Source: an uncultured Candidatus Saccharibacteria bacterium (GTDB lineage: Bacteria > Patescibacteriota > Saccharimonadia > Saccharimonadales > Saccharimonadaceae). Taken from it: a DNA stretch of 64,000 bases. This document shows, in pieces, positions 16,494-25,639 of the stretch. The position numbers and the translations under genes were made by a program. The stretch is from the NCBI GenBank assembly GCA_947302355.1, contig CAMYUU010000002.1, positions 40,834 to 104,833 of the forward strand, written 5' to 3'. The first letter of the stretch is position 1; each line of letters begins with the position of its first letter. The notes under the pieces are model-generated. The model searched no databases. It was given only the letters and a program-made list of their open reading frames with translations, and was not told where the DNA came from.

Positions 16494-19400
16494 ATGGTGA
16501 ATTTAAAAGTATTTAGATTATTGCGCAAAAAAACTTTGTTACGATTATCTGTCTTTAGTTTGGCGATTGTGATGTTTTGTTGCTTGATTGGGAATATGTT
16601 TTTACAGCAAGGGCAAAATGTTTTTGCTGATGATGTTCCTAAATGGGCTAGAATTTGGTATAGCGAAGACTCTGATGACAAGGCATGGTTTTATAATAGC
16701 TATGGGAACTGGGACTACACCCATCTTTATTATGTTTGCTTTAGCCAAAATAGAAACGATACGAGCTGTACTTCTAATTATACGCTAGCTTTTTGTTCTC
16801 AGCCAAATTCATTAATTCCGGCCAATATCGAGTATAGTCCTGATACTTGGTACAGCACAGAGACATATAGTCATAATAAGGTGAAATTGTTGTTGTATAT
16901 CTATTACTATCGTGGTAGTGTAACTGCGGCGGGCCAGGCAAAGAAGGAGATATTTGATGATGGGGGTTGGGATGTCAGCAACTGGAAGAAGTTGTATGGC
17001 TATGTACATGCGGCGCTCGGATATCTATACGATGGTGGGGCAGGTGGCTTAGAGGACGGATATATGGATAATGCGTCTTGGCTTGACGATTTTAGGAGAA
17101 TTTCTAATATGCTCGGAAATTATATTAATAACAATGCTACGGTTTGGCAGCAAGCGAAAACTTTTACTTTGTATAGGACGAAAGGAGGGGATGATTATCA
17201 GGATATTATGTGGATTGAGCCGGGGGATGTGACTTTGACTGGCGTAGCAGTGGATACTGATGGAAATAGGATTTCTGGGCTTAGTAATGTTACTTCTACT
17301 GTAGAGTTTAATAGCTCAGCGTCGATTACTGCGGGCTCCAAGGCTGGTTGGACATTTAAGGGATGGCGGACGAGTGCTGAGAGTGGTACACCTTCTGGTA
17401 GTTCGAGTTATACCGTGAGTCATTTAACTGCCAATACTACTGTTTATGCGGTGTATGAATATAAGGCTTTTCAAGCAAAGGCTGAAGTTTCTGATGCTTC
17501 GACCGGATATGTAGTTGAAAATAGTACATCTAAAACTATGACTTGCACTGATACTGGAGATGGTTGTTCGGTCAGTTTTTCCTTTTATCTAAAAAGGGTA
17601 GCTGGTTCGGATGGCGATGGTACTAAATATAGTACGGATAGAGTAGGTACATCTGGTTCTTGGGCTGATAAAGATACTGATAAGTCAGTGACCCCATCTA
17701 GTAGTGGTGATAAAGTAGTGACATATAATGAAAAGATAAAAGCCGGTCAGAGGATATGCTATAGAATGGTTTATTATCCACACGGAAGTTACGGTGCAGA
17801 TACGACGAAGACGGTTTCGGCTTGTGCTTATGCGGTAGGGACTTTTGAGTCGAGCATAAAGATTGAGGCGAAAAAGAATAATGATCCATATCGGATAACT
17901 GACATTTATGCAAAACCTACTGATAAGATTTATTTGAAAGGAACGTATACACCGACGGCACAATATGGATCCGATTTAAAGCCGGCTATTGTGAGTGTGG
18001 GGAATAGTAGTAACAAGGAAAGCTCGAAGGTGGTTAAAGCTAGGTTTAATACATTGATGGGCACTAATCCGGGGTGGAAAAATGCTTTTTCCGTAACTTT
18101 CAATAGGAGTGGATTTAGTACGCGTAATATTACTGGAACTGATGGCAGTGTAGCTGCGTATGCATCTGGTGATGATGTTTATTCTACAATAGGATATAGT
18201 GATCCGGGTAGCACTTTTACGGCCAAGGCAAAAACCAATGTTAATAATAACACAAAAACCACTCCTAAAAAAACTGAAATTACTTACAATAGTACAAATG
18301 GATTTGTCGTGACAATTAATAATGGATCGATTGAAGCTGCGCTTCAGGTGATGGTGCCATATAACTTTACGAATTCTACGGAAGTGACGTTTGATCAAGA
18401 TTTGCCTTTGTATGCTGGGGAGGATATGTCTATTTCTTATGATATTACGACAGGGGTAAGAGACAATCCGACGGTCGGTGGTAGTTACGCTACGATTGCG
18501 AAAGACGCAAAATGGAAAATACAGATGAGTGTGAATAATGGTCCTTGGCAAGATTTTGGATTGGTAGAAAATCAAATACTGAATGAAAATGATGCCGAGC
18601 TAGACGGTTCTACTAGACATGCTAGTTCTACGGTTGAGATACCCGATGTCAAGGCTGGTACTATGGTATGTTTCCGTTCGGCTGTATACCCAGCTTCAAG
18701 TGGTGGAGATACTAATATTGACAAAGGTGGCGATAAGGAATGGGCTTACTCTGATTCGAAGTGTTACACCGTAGCCAAAAGACCATCTCTTCAGGTCTGG
18801 GGTGGTAACATTTACTCCAATGGCGCAATCACAACTAGCGTAGCAGTAAAGAAAAGGTTGGCTGGCGAAAGTGACGGTACACATGTCTTTGGCTCATGGG
18901 GTGAGTTAGGTATCATTGCGAACGGACAAGTAAAGGGCCTAGCTAGCGGAGCTGGCTATGCTTATAATACTGGGGCCAATAATACTGGATTTTGCTTCGT
19001 GAGTACATTGTCATTTGCTAACGATAAATGTAATAGTGAAACAACTGGCTCACTAGGAGTTTCATTTGGAGTACTAGATGATGAAAAGAAATTGATAATA
19101 GAAAAGCTAACTAACGCTGAAGACGTTACAAAATATAGTAGCACTGACGAACTTGAAGAAAGAATAGGTGGAGATTCCGGAATAATACTGGTTGAAAATG
19201 ATGAAACAGTTAACATAACGAAGCCTATAATATACGACGATACTTATACTAGTTTTGAGTCAATGCCTAAAGTTGTAATATACGCTAAGAACGTTAATAT
19301 TAATTGCAATGTAACCCAGATAGATGCCTTAATAATCGCAGAAGATGCAGTAAACACTTGTAGCAATATTTCGGATGTAAATGATCAAGGAAGATCTGTG

Positions 19401-19607
19401 CAATTGAAAGTTAATGGTGCCATTGTAGCTGATAAACTAATCGCTGGACGTACTTATGGTGCGGGTACTGGCACAAATTCTGGTATCCCAGCTGAGATTA
19501 TTAACTTTGATCCTTCACTTTATTTGTGGGGCGGAAGTTCGGCGGATGCCAATACTAGTTCTTCTTATGAGAATGTATATTCTCGTGAGCTATCGCCTAG
19601 ATATTGA
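16494..19607 (+). CDS. Large secreted surface protein with InlB B-repeat-like segment; paralogue of the 20180 CDS
   Basis: Signal sequence; GWTFKGWRTSAESGTPSGSSSYTVSHLTANTTVYAVYEY; C-term RELSPRY. Confidence 0.75.
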   Translation: MVNLKVFRLLRKKTLLRLSVFSLAIVMFCCLIGNMFLQQGQNVFADDVPKWARIWYSEDSDDKAWFYNSYGNWDYTHLYYVCFSQNRNDTSCTSNYTLAFCSQPNSLIPANIEYSPDTWYSTETYSHNKVKLLLYIYYYRGSVTAAGQAKKEIFDDGGWDVSNWKKLYGYVHAALGYLYDGGAGGLEDGYMDNASWLDDFRRISNMLGNYINNNATVWQQAKTFTLYRTKGGDDYQDIMWIEPGDVTLTGVAVDTDGNRISGLSNVTSTVEFNSSASITAGSKAGWTFKGWRTSAESGTPSGSSSYTVSHLTANTTVYAVYEYKAFQAKAEVSDASTGYVVENSTSKTMTCTDTGDGCSVSFSFYLKRVAGSDGDGTKYSTDRVGTSGSWADKDTDKSVTPSSSGDKVVTYNEKIKAGQRICYRMVYYPHGSYGADTTKTVSACAYAVGTFESSIKIEAKKNNDPYRITDIYAKPTDKIYLKGTYTPTAQYGSDLKPAIVSVGNSSNKESSKVVKARFNTLMGTNPGWKNAFSVTFNRSGFSTRNITGTDGSVAAYASGDDVYSTIGYSDPGSTFTAKAKTNVNNNTKTTPKKTEITYNSTNGFVVTINNGSIEAALQVMVPYNFTNSTEVTFDQDLPLYAGEDMSISYDITTGVRDNPTVGGSYATIAKDAKWKIQMSVNNGPWQDFGLVENQILNENDAELDGSTRHASSTVEIPDVKAGTMVCFRSAVYPASSGGDTNIDKGGDKEWAYSDSKCYTVAKRPSLQVWGGNIYSNGAITTSVAVKKRLAGESDGTHVFGSWGELGIIANGQVKGLASGAGYAYNTGANNTGFCFVSTLSFANDKCNSETTGSLGVSFGVLDDEKKLIIEKLTNAEDVTKYSSTDELEERIGGDSGIILVENDETVNITKPIIYDDTYTSFESMPKVVIYAKNVNINCNVTQIDALIIAEDAVNTCSNISDVNDQGRSVQLKVNGAIVADKLIAGRTYGAGTGTNSGIPAEIINFDPSLYLWGGSSADANTSSSYENVYSRELSPRY
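18642..19532 (+). repeat. Direct repeat copy 1 (~891 bp), near-identical to 21944-22834
   Basis: Line-by-line reading at constant offset 3302; one difference noticed (tatacccagc / tatatccagc). Confidence 0.95.
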
Positions 19608-19670
19608 TTTATCCAATTTAATTCTGAGAAAAAGTTGGAAAAATGATGTTGGTTATGCTAATATAGAAGC

Positions 19671-20183
19671 ATGAGCAAAGGTAAGGTTATATTGGGCAAC
19701 AGATGGCTGGTTGTTTGTTTTTGCGTTCTTGGTGGTTTGGCTATATTTTTAGCAGTAATAAACATTACGATTTGGGTTACAAATTCAAATTATGACGATG
19801 GCGGTGAGTTGTCAGAAGAAGAGACTGTGGTAATTGATGATTCGTTTGATGATGGTGTTATTACTGATGAAGATTTGCAAGCGTATATCGAAGAAACAAG
19901 TCGTAAAATATCGGAAGTTGTAATAGATGATGAAAAGGTAAATATATATAAGGAGAGAGTTGATTATCTTGCTAGTAATAGTGAGTTTGGGGTGTTCGCT
20001 GACCAGATGATTGCGGATTGCATTGCAATAGACGATATTGAGCAAAGTGTGGATTCTGCAGCTCAGGTAGCTAATACGGCAAGTGTTTATGGAAAAGATG
20101 AAATTGCTGAAAAATATCTGCATATTATGAAACAGAGGATGAAAGATCAGGGTATAAACGAGGAGGTACAAGGAATAGGATGA
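19671..20183 (+). CDS. Single-TM acidic protein, hypothetical
   Basis: TM helix WLVVCFCVLGGLAIFLAVINITIWV. Confidence 0.6.
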   Translation: MSKGKVILGNRWLVVCFCVLGGLAIFLAVINITIWVTNSNYDDGGELSEEETVVIDDSFDDGVITDEDLQAYIEETSRKISEVVIDDEKVNIYKERVDYLASNSEFGVFADQMIADCIAIDDIEQSVDSAAQVANTASVYGKDEIAEKYLHIMKQRMKDQGINEEVQGIG

Positions 20184-22909
20184 AAAAGTGGTGTTTGCTA
20201 GTTATATTAATAGTAGGATTCTTAGGGGTCTGCATGTCAGCTCCGAGAGTATCAGCAAGTCAATTTAATAGTAAGGAGGAGTGTTTAAACGCTAGTGGTG
20301 GCAGGCGTGATATCAGTTCGGTAGATTGGGCTTGCGACTGGGTTGGTACTGCTACGGAAACAGTGTGTGCCTTATGGATTGGCTCCGCTACGAATACTGT
20401 TGATCCTATTATTTATACTGATAAAACTTCTGGTAAGGTGACAATAAGATATTATAGAATGTGTTATGATGGGACGCTTGGTACGGCGCATATATGGGTA
20501 GAAAATGATAATGGCGCGATAGATGATAGCATGAATATGAATGGAGGGACTTGGAATAATCCTAAACATATTGATACCCAGCTTGATGTAGGTAAGTTTA
20601 TTAGTGGTATTAGTAGTACCGAAGTGACACACGACGGCAAAGTGTATAATGAATATTCCCGCTGGGTAAAGGTGGGAAGGCAGAGTGAGACTGCATCTAG
20701 CTGTGACGCTTACTCGGGGGCTTGTTCAGAGATGAATGAGCTAGTGCGAGTGCGGATATTAAAAAAATCATTTCAGGCGAAAGCGGATGTATCTGATTCT
20801 TCAACTGGATACGTAGTTAATGGAAGTACATCTAAAACCGTGACTTGCAATAATGCGATGGACGGTTGCTCGGTTGGTTTTTCTTTTTATATAAAAAAGA
20901 TTTCTGGGTCGAGCAGCGATGATACTACTTATGGTACGGAAAAAATAGGTCCGTCTGGTTCTTGGACTGGTGTTGAATCGAATAAATCATCTACCGCTTC
21001 TAGTGGTGGTACGGAAGTGGCGACGTACAGTGCGACAATAAAGGCTGGTCAGAGGATATGCTATAGAATGAACTATCATCCGCACGGAAGTTACGGTGAA
21101 AATACGACGAAGACAGTTACGGCTTGCGCCTATGCGGTGGGGGAGTTTAGCTCGAGTATAGATATAAAAGCAAAAAAACAAAGTAGCAGAAATTATTCTG
21201 ATAATATGATATATGCAAGGCCTGACGATAAAATTGATTTGCAGGGAACGTATGCGCCGAGGGCTCAATATGCAGCTAGTTTGCGCCCGAAAATTGTTGA
21301 AGTAAATGGGACTACGAATAGTAGCTCTGGTACTGTGCAATCTAGGTTCAACAGCATAGTGGGTTCAAATGGATGGAAAAATACTTTTTCGATTAGATTG
21401 GACAGGGGCTCTACTGGGTTACTTGTTCAACATAAAGGTGGCACTATTGGCGCTATTGATACCTATAAATTCATAGCAGGTTATAGCATTAACGCTAAAC
21501 AGGATCCTGGAAATGCATTAAAGGCTAAAGCGCTTACAAACAATGATGATAGCCATAAGACTGCTCCTAAAAAATCTACTATTTCTTATGATAAAACGAC
21601 TGGATTTAAGGTGACGGTTGACCCGAATAGAATTAGTGATGAACTACAAATAGTGGTACCTTATAATTTTATTAATTCTACGAAGGTGACTCTTGATGAT
21701 AATGTGTCTTTATATGCTGGAGAGGCTATGTCCATTTCTTATGATATTGAGACGAGGACGAGGAAGAACAATAAGATTGGAAGTACTTACGCTACGATTG
21801 TGAGGGGGGCGCAGTGGGAATTACAGATGAGCGCAGATGGTGGTAAGACATGGGAGAAATACGGAAAGAAGACTAATCAGGTTTTGAATAAAAATGGGAA
21901 AATTGATGGTGATTCTATTTCGCTTAAGTCTACTGCTATAGTTCCCGATGTCAAGGCTGGTACTATGGTATGTTTCCGTTCGGCTGTATATCCAGCTTCA
22001 AGTGGTGGAGATACTAATATTGACAAAGGTGGCGATAAGGAATGGGCTTACTCTGATTCGAAGTGTTACACCGTAGCCAAAAGACCATCTCTTCAGGTCT
22101 GGGGTGGTAACATTTACTCCAATGGCGCAATCACAACTAGCGTAGCAGTAAAGAAAAGGTTGGCTGGCGAAAGTGACGGTACACATGTCTTTGGCTCATG
22201 GGGTGAGTTAGGTATCATTGCGAACGGACAAGTAAAGGGCCTAGCTAGCGGAGCTGGCTATGCTTATAATACTGGGGCCAATAATACTGGATTTTGCTTC
22301 GTGAGTACATTGTCATTTGCTAACGATAAATGTAATAGTGAAACAACTGGCTCACTAGGAGTTTCATTTGGAGTACTAGATGATGAAAAGAAATTGATAA
22401 TAGAAAAGCTAACTAACGCTGAAGACGTTACAAAATATAGTAGCACTGACGAACTTGAAGAAAGAATAGGTGGAGATTCCGGAATAATACTGGTTGAAAA
22501 TGATGAAACAGTTAACATAACGAAGCCTATAATATACGACGATACTTATACTAGTTTTGAGTCAATGCCTAAAGTTGTAATATACGCTAAGAACGTTAAT
22601 ATTAATTGCAATGTAACCCAGATAGATGCCTTAATAATCGCAGAAGATGCAGTAAACACTTGTAGCAATATTTCGGATGTAAATGATCAAGGAAGATCTG
22701 TGCAATTGAAAGTTAATGGTGCCATTGTAGCTGATAAACTAATCGCTGGACGTACTTATGGTGCGGGTACTGGCACAAATTCTGGTATCCCAGCTGAGAT
22801 TATTAACTTTGATCCTTCACTTTATTTGTGGGGCAATGATGCAATAAAAACTGATCCTAATTCATCTTTGGTAAATGTATACCTACGTGAGCTATCGCCT
22901 AGATATTAG
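20180..22909 (+). CDS. Large secreted surface protein, paralogue of the 16494 CDS
   Basis: Signal sequence MKKWCLLVILIVGFLGVCMSAPRVSA; FQAKADVSDSSTGYVVNGSTSKTVTC parallels the paralogue; C-term RELSPRY. Confidence 0.75.
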   Translation: MKKWCLLVILIVGFLGVCMSAPRVSASQFNSKEECLNASGGRRDISSVDWACDWVGTATETVCALWIGSATNTVDPIIYTDKTSGKVTIRYYRMCYDGTLGTAHIWVENDNGAIDDSMNMNGGTWNNPKHIDTQLDVGKFISGISSTEVTHDGKVYNEYSRWVKVGRQSETASSCDAYSGACSEMNELVRVRILKKSFQAKADVSDSSTGYVVNGSTSKTVTCNNAMDGCSVGFSFYIKKISGSSSDDTTYGTEKIGPSGSWTGVESNKSSTASSGGTEVATYSATIKAGQRICYRMNYHPHGSYGENTTKTVTACAYAVGEFSSSIDIKAKKQSSRNYSDNMIYARPDDKIDLQGTYAPRAQYAASLRPKIVEVNGTTNSSSGTVQSRFNSIVGSNGWKNTFSIRLDRGSTGLLVQHKGGTIGAIDTYKFIAGYSINAKQDPGNALKAKALTNNDDSHKTAPKKSTISYDKTTGFKVTVDPNRISDELQIVVPYNFINSTKVTLDDNVSLYAGEAMSISYDIETRTRKNNKIGSTYATIVRGAQWELQMSADGGKTWEKYGKKTNQVLNKNGKIDGDSISLKSTAIVPDVKAGTMVCFRSAVYPASSGGDTNIDKGGDKEWAYSDSKCYTVAKRPSLQVWGGNIYSNGAITTSVAVKKRLAGESDGTHVFGSWGELGIIANGQVKGLASGAGYAYNTGANNTGFCFVSTLSFANDKCNSETTGSLGVSFGVLDDEKKLIIEKLTNAEDVTKYSSTDELEERIGGDSGIILVENDETVNITKPIIYDDTYTSFESMPKVVIYAKNVNINCNVTQIDALIIAEDAVNTCSNISDVNDQGRSVQLKVNGAIVADKLIAGRTYGAGTGTNSGIPAEIINFDPSLYLWGNDAIKTDPNSSLVNVYLRELSPRY
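21944..22834 (+). repeat. Direct repeat copy 2 (~891 bp)
   Basis: see 18642-19532. Confidence 0.95.
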
Positions 22910-22926
22910 TGTGTTATAATTAACGG

Positions 22927-24276
22927 ATGAAGGCAAAAACACAATTCGTCTGTCAGCAGTGTGGTGCCACCTATGCGAAATGGGTAGGGCAGTGTACGAA
23001 TTGTCAGGCTTGGAATTCTTTGGTTGAGCAGGTATTGGAATCCGAAAGTGCGAAAAAGACGGCTCTAGCTAAGGGACAGGTTTCTGGGAAGAAATTAGAT
23101 TTTGTAAAAATATCTACGGTAGTACCTTCTGATGCCAAGGCTAGACTATTGACAGAGTTTCCGGATTTAAATGCGGTGCTTGGTGGTGGGATTTTGATGG
23201 GCTCGGTATCACTTCTTGCCGGGCAGCCGGGAATTGGAAAATCTACACTCCTTATGCAGATCTGTGCTGAAGTTGCCAAAAACCATAACGTGCTATATAT
23301 TTCGGGTGAGGAATCGGCGGGACAGGTAAAGCTAAGAGCTATTAGGCTTGGCGCGGAGGCGGAGAAACTGAGTTTTGCGGCGTCAACTTCATCTAATGAC
23401 ATTGCTAAAACGATTGAATCTGGTGAGTTTGACCTAGTAATTGTAGATTCGATTCAGACTTTGGCGATGGACGAGATTTCGTCTGCGCCGGGTACCGTAT
23501 CGCAGGTTACGAATTCGGGAAATTTGATTATTCGGGCGGCAAAAAGTACTGATACGGCTGTTATCATTGTGGGGCACGTGACTAAAGATGGAACTCTAGC
23601 TGGACCGAAGGTATTAGAGCATTTAGTGGACGTGGTGCTGAATTTTGAAGGCGATAGATATGGTGGATTTAAGACGGTACGTGCTGTGAAGAACCGTTTT
23701 GGTTCTACGAACGAAGTGGCGATTTTTGCAATGGCCGAAAAGGGGCTAAGTGAAGTACAGAATCCTTCGGCGGCGTTGCTGGCTGAGCGCACAAACACGG
23801 ATGGCTCAATAATTCTCGCTACGCTTGAAGGGAATCGGCCGATTTTGGTGGAGATTCAGGCGCTCGCCACTAAGACTAATTTTGGCTATCCTAAGCGTAC
23901 GGCTAGTGGGTTTGATATTAATCGTTTGAATTTATTAATTGCAGTACTTGAACGACGCACTAAGTTGAAGTTAAACGATAAAGATATATTCATTAATGTG
24001 GTGGGCGGCATGCGGATTAACGATTCGGCGGCGGATTTAGCTATTTGTATGGCGATTGCTTCGGCGGTGGCTGGACGAAAATTAGGCGAGGAATATGTGG
24101 TGTTTGGTGAAATTGGACTTGGTGGCGAGATTCGTTCAGCTTTTCGTGCTGATCAGAGAATTGCCGAGGCAAAGAAGCTTGGTTTCAAGCATGCTATCGG
24201 GCCAGCTACGATCCGTGATAAGTTTGTGATCCCGGCTAAAGATTTGAGGGAAACGCTTATAAAGTATGTAAAATAG
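22927..24276 (+). CDS. radA: DNA repair protein RadA
   Basis: FVCQQCGATYAKWVGQCTNCQAWNSL zinc finger, GQPGIGKST, KNRFGSTNEVAIF. Confidence 0.96.
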   Translation: MKAKTQFVCQQCGATYAKWVGQCTNCQAWNSLVEQVLESESAKKTALAKGQVSGKKLDFVKISTVVPSDAKARLLTEFPDLNAVLGGGILMGSVSLLAGQPGIGKSTLLMQICAEVAKNHNVLYISGEESAGQVKLRAIRLGAEAEKLSFAASTSSNDIAKTIESGEFDLVIVDSIQTLAMDEISSAPGTVSQVTNSGNLIIRAAKSTDTAVIIVGHVTKDGTLAGPKVLEHLVDVVLNFEGDRYGGFKTVRAVKNRFGSTNEVAIFAMAEKGLSEVQNPSAALLAERTNTDGSIILATLEGNRPILVEIQALATKTNFGYPKRTASGFDINRLNLLIAVLERRTKLKLNDKDIFINVVGGMRINDSAADLAICMAIASAVAGRKLGEEYVVFGEIGLGGEIRSAFRADQRIAEAKKLGFKHAIGPATIRDKFVIPAKDLRETLIKYVK

Positions 24277-24384
24277 CACTAAGTGTTAGTTTCGGGACAC
24301 ACGTCGCTTTGCTCCAGCGTCCCAAGGGGCTTTCAAGACCGTTCGGCCAAGCTTATGGCCTCGAAGCTAATACTTAGTTGCTAT
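24273..24384 (+). repeat. Palindromic element copy G (longer core)
   Basis: arms ATAGCACTAAGTGTTAGTTTCG / CGAAGCTAATACTTAGTTGCTAT; core ...caagaccgttcggccaagcttatggcc. Confidence 0.85.
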
Positions 24385-24408
24385 GTTATTATATTGTATA
24401 ATTGTTTT

Positions 24409-24933
24409 ATGAAGATATTAGGGATTGATCCGGGGATTGGCATTACGGGATTTGGGTTAATTGAGACGACTAGTCGTGCTGGGGCGCGAGCGCTAGATTA
24501 CGGTGCAGTGACTACTAAGGTAGATGCTCCGATGGCGGAGCGTCTGCATGAGTTATATGATTCGCTAAGTGAAGTTTTTGACGAGACTAAGCCTGAAATA
24601 GTGGCAATTGAGAAATTGTTTTTTTCGAAAAACATTACTACTGGTATCGCTGTAGCGGAGGCGCGTGGAGTGATTCTGCTCGTGGCAGCGCAAAAGGGAG
24701 TAAAGATTCGCGAATATACGCCGAATGAAATTAAGAAATCTCTTACTGGCTATGGGTCTGCGACTAAGACACAAATGGAAGAAATGGTTCGAGTACATCT
24801 AGGGCTAGACAAAAAGCCGAAGCCTGACGATGCGGCAGATGCGCTAGCGGCTGCGATTACGTGTGGGTTCTTGTATCGTGAGAATGAAGTGATTGAAGTA
24901 GATAAGTTTTCTAATTCTAGAAAAGAGAAATAG
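24409..24933 (+). CDS. ruvC: Holliday junction resolvase RuvC (start moved from ORF-track 24283)
   Basis: MKILGIDPGIGITGFGLIE, AIEKLFFSKN, DDAADALAAAI; upstream part of the ORF is element G. Confidence 0.95.
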   Translation: MKILGIDPGIGITGFGLIETTSRAGARALDYGAVTTKVDAPMAERLHELYDSLSEVFDETKPEIVAIEKLFFSKNITTGIAVAEARGVILLVAAQKGVKIREYTPNEIKKSLTGYGSATKTQMEEMVRVHLGLDKKPKPDDAADALAAAITCGFLYRENEVIEVDKFSNSRKEK

Positions 24934-24970
24934 AATTTTTATTGTCCCGAATAAATGATATAATATCAGA

Positions 24971-25549
24971 ATGATATCTCATCTGAAGGGAATAATTGAA
25001 GAGAAGTTTGGAAGTTCATTGATTATAGATGTGAATGGTGTGGGTTATGAAGTGATGGTGCCGACGCCGGATTTTGAAAGTGTGAAGCTTGGTGAAGAGC
25101 GGAAATTTTATACTTACCATCAGGTACGAGAGAATGCTGAAGAATTATATGGGTTTTTGTCGCTATCGGCGAAAAAGATTTTTGAGCTGTTAATTGGCGT
25201 GCAGGGGATTGGCCCGAAAGCCGGCATTGCGATTTTGTCACTTGCTGAGGCGGAGGAAGTGCGTAACGCTATCGCTAATGCAGATGCGGCGTTTATCGCC
25301 AAAGCTTCTGGAGTGGGGAAAAAGAGTGCTGAGCGAGTGATTGTGGATCTTCGAGATAAGGTGGGCACGCCTTCGCATTATGGAGCTAGTAGGCTGGCTA
25401 CAGTTAAAGATGTAGATGTGCAGCCAGATGAAGCTCTAGATGCGCTAATTGCATTAGGTTTTCCTTTGAAAGAGGCTACTGCGGCACTAGAGAAGGTGGA
25501 TAAAAGTTTGCCTGTGGAAGAACGGATAAAATTGGCACTTAAAGAGTAA
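24971..25549 (+). CDS. ruvA: Holliday junction DNA helicase RuvA
   Basis: GIIEEKFGSSLIIDVNGVGYEV, GVQGIGPKAGIAIL, GVGKKSAERVIVDL. Confidence 0.95.
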   Translation: MISHLKGIIEEKFGSSLIIDVNGVGYEVMVPTPDFESVKLGEERKFYTYHQVRENAEELYGFLSLSAKKIFELLIGVQGIGPKAGIAILSLAEAEEVRNAIANADAAFIAKASGVGKKSAERVIVDLRDKVGTPSHYGASRLATVKDVDVQPDEALDALIALGFPLKEATAALEKVDKSLPVEERIKLALKE

Positions 25550-25639
25550 AAGAACCTTGTCTTTTTATCATAAGCGCTATATAATATATAGTGACGCGAG
25601 GGAGATTATTAACATAAAAGGTGTGATAAAAAAGACAGA

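Noticed and set aside
18696-19216. Minus-strand ORFs duplicated at 21998-22518
   Set aside because: They are identical only because they are antisense to the duplicated 891-bp coding block.
24283-24408. N-terminal extension of ruvC in the ORF track
   Set aside because: Encoded by palindromic element G; RuvC starts MKILGIDPG at 24409, with TATAAT 6 nt upstream.
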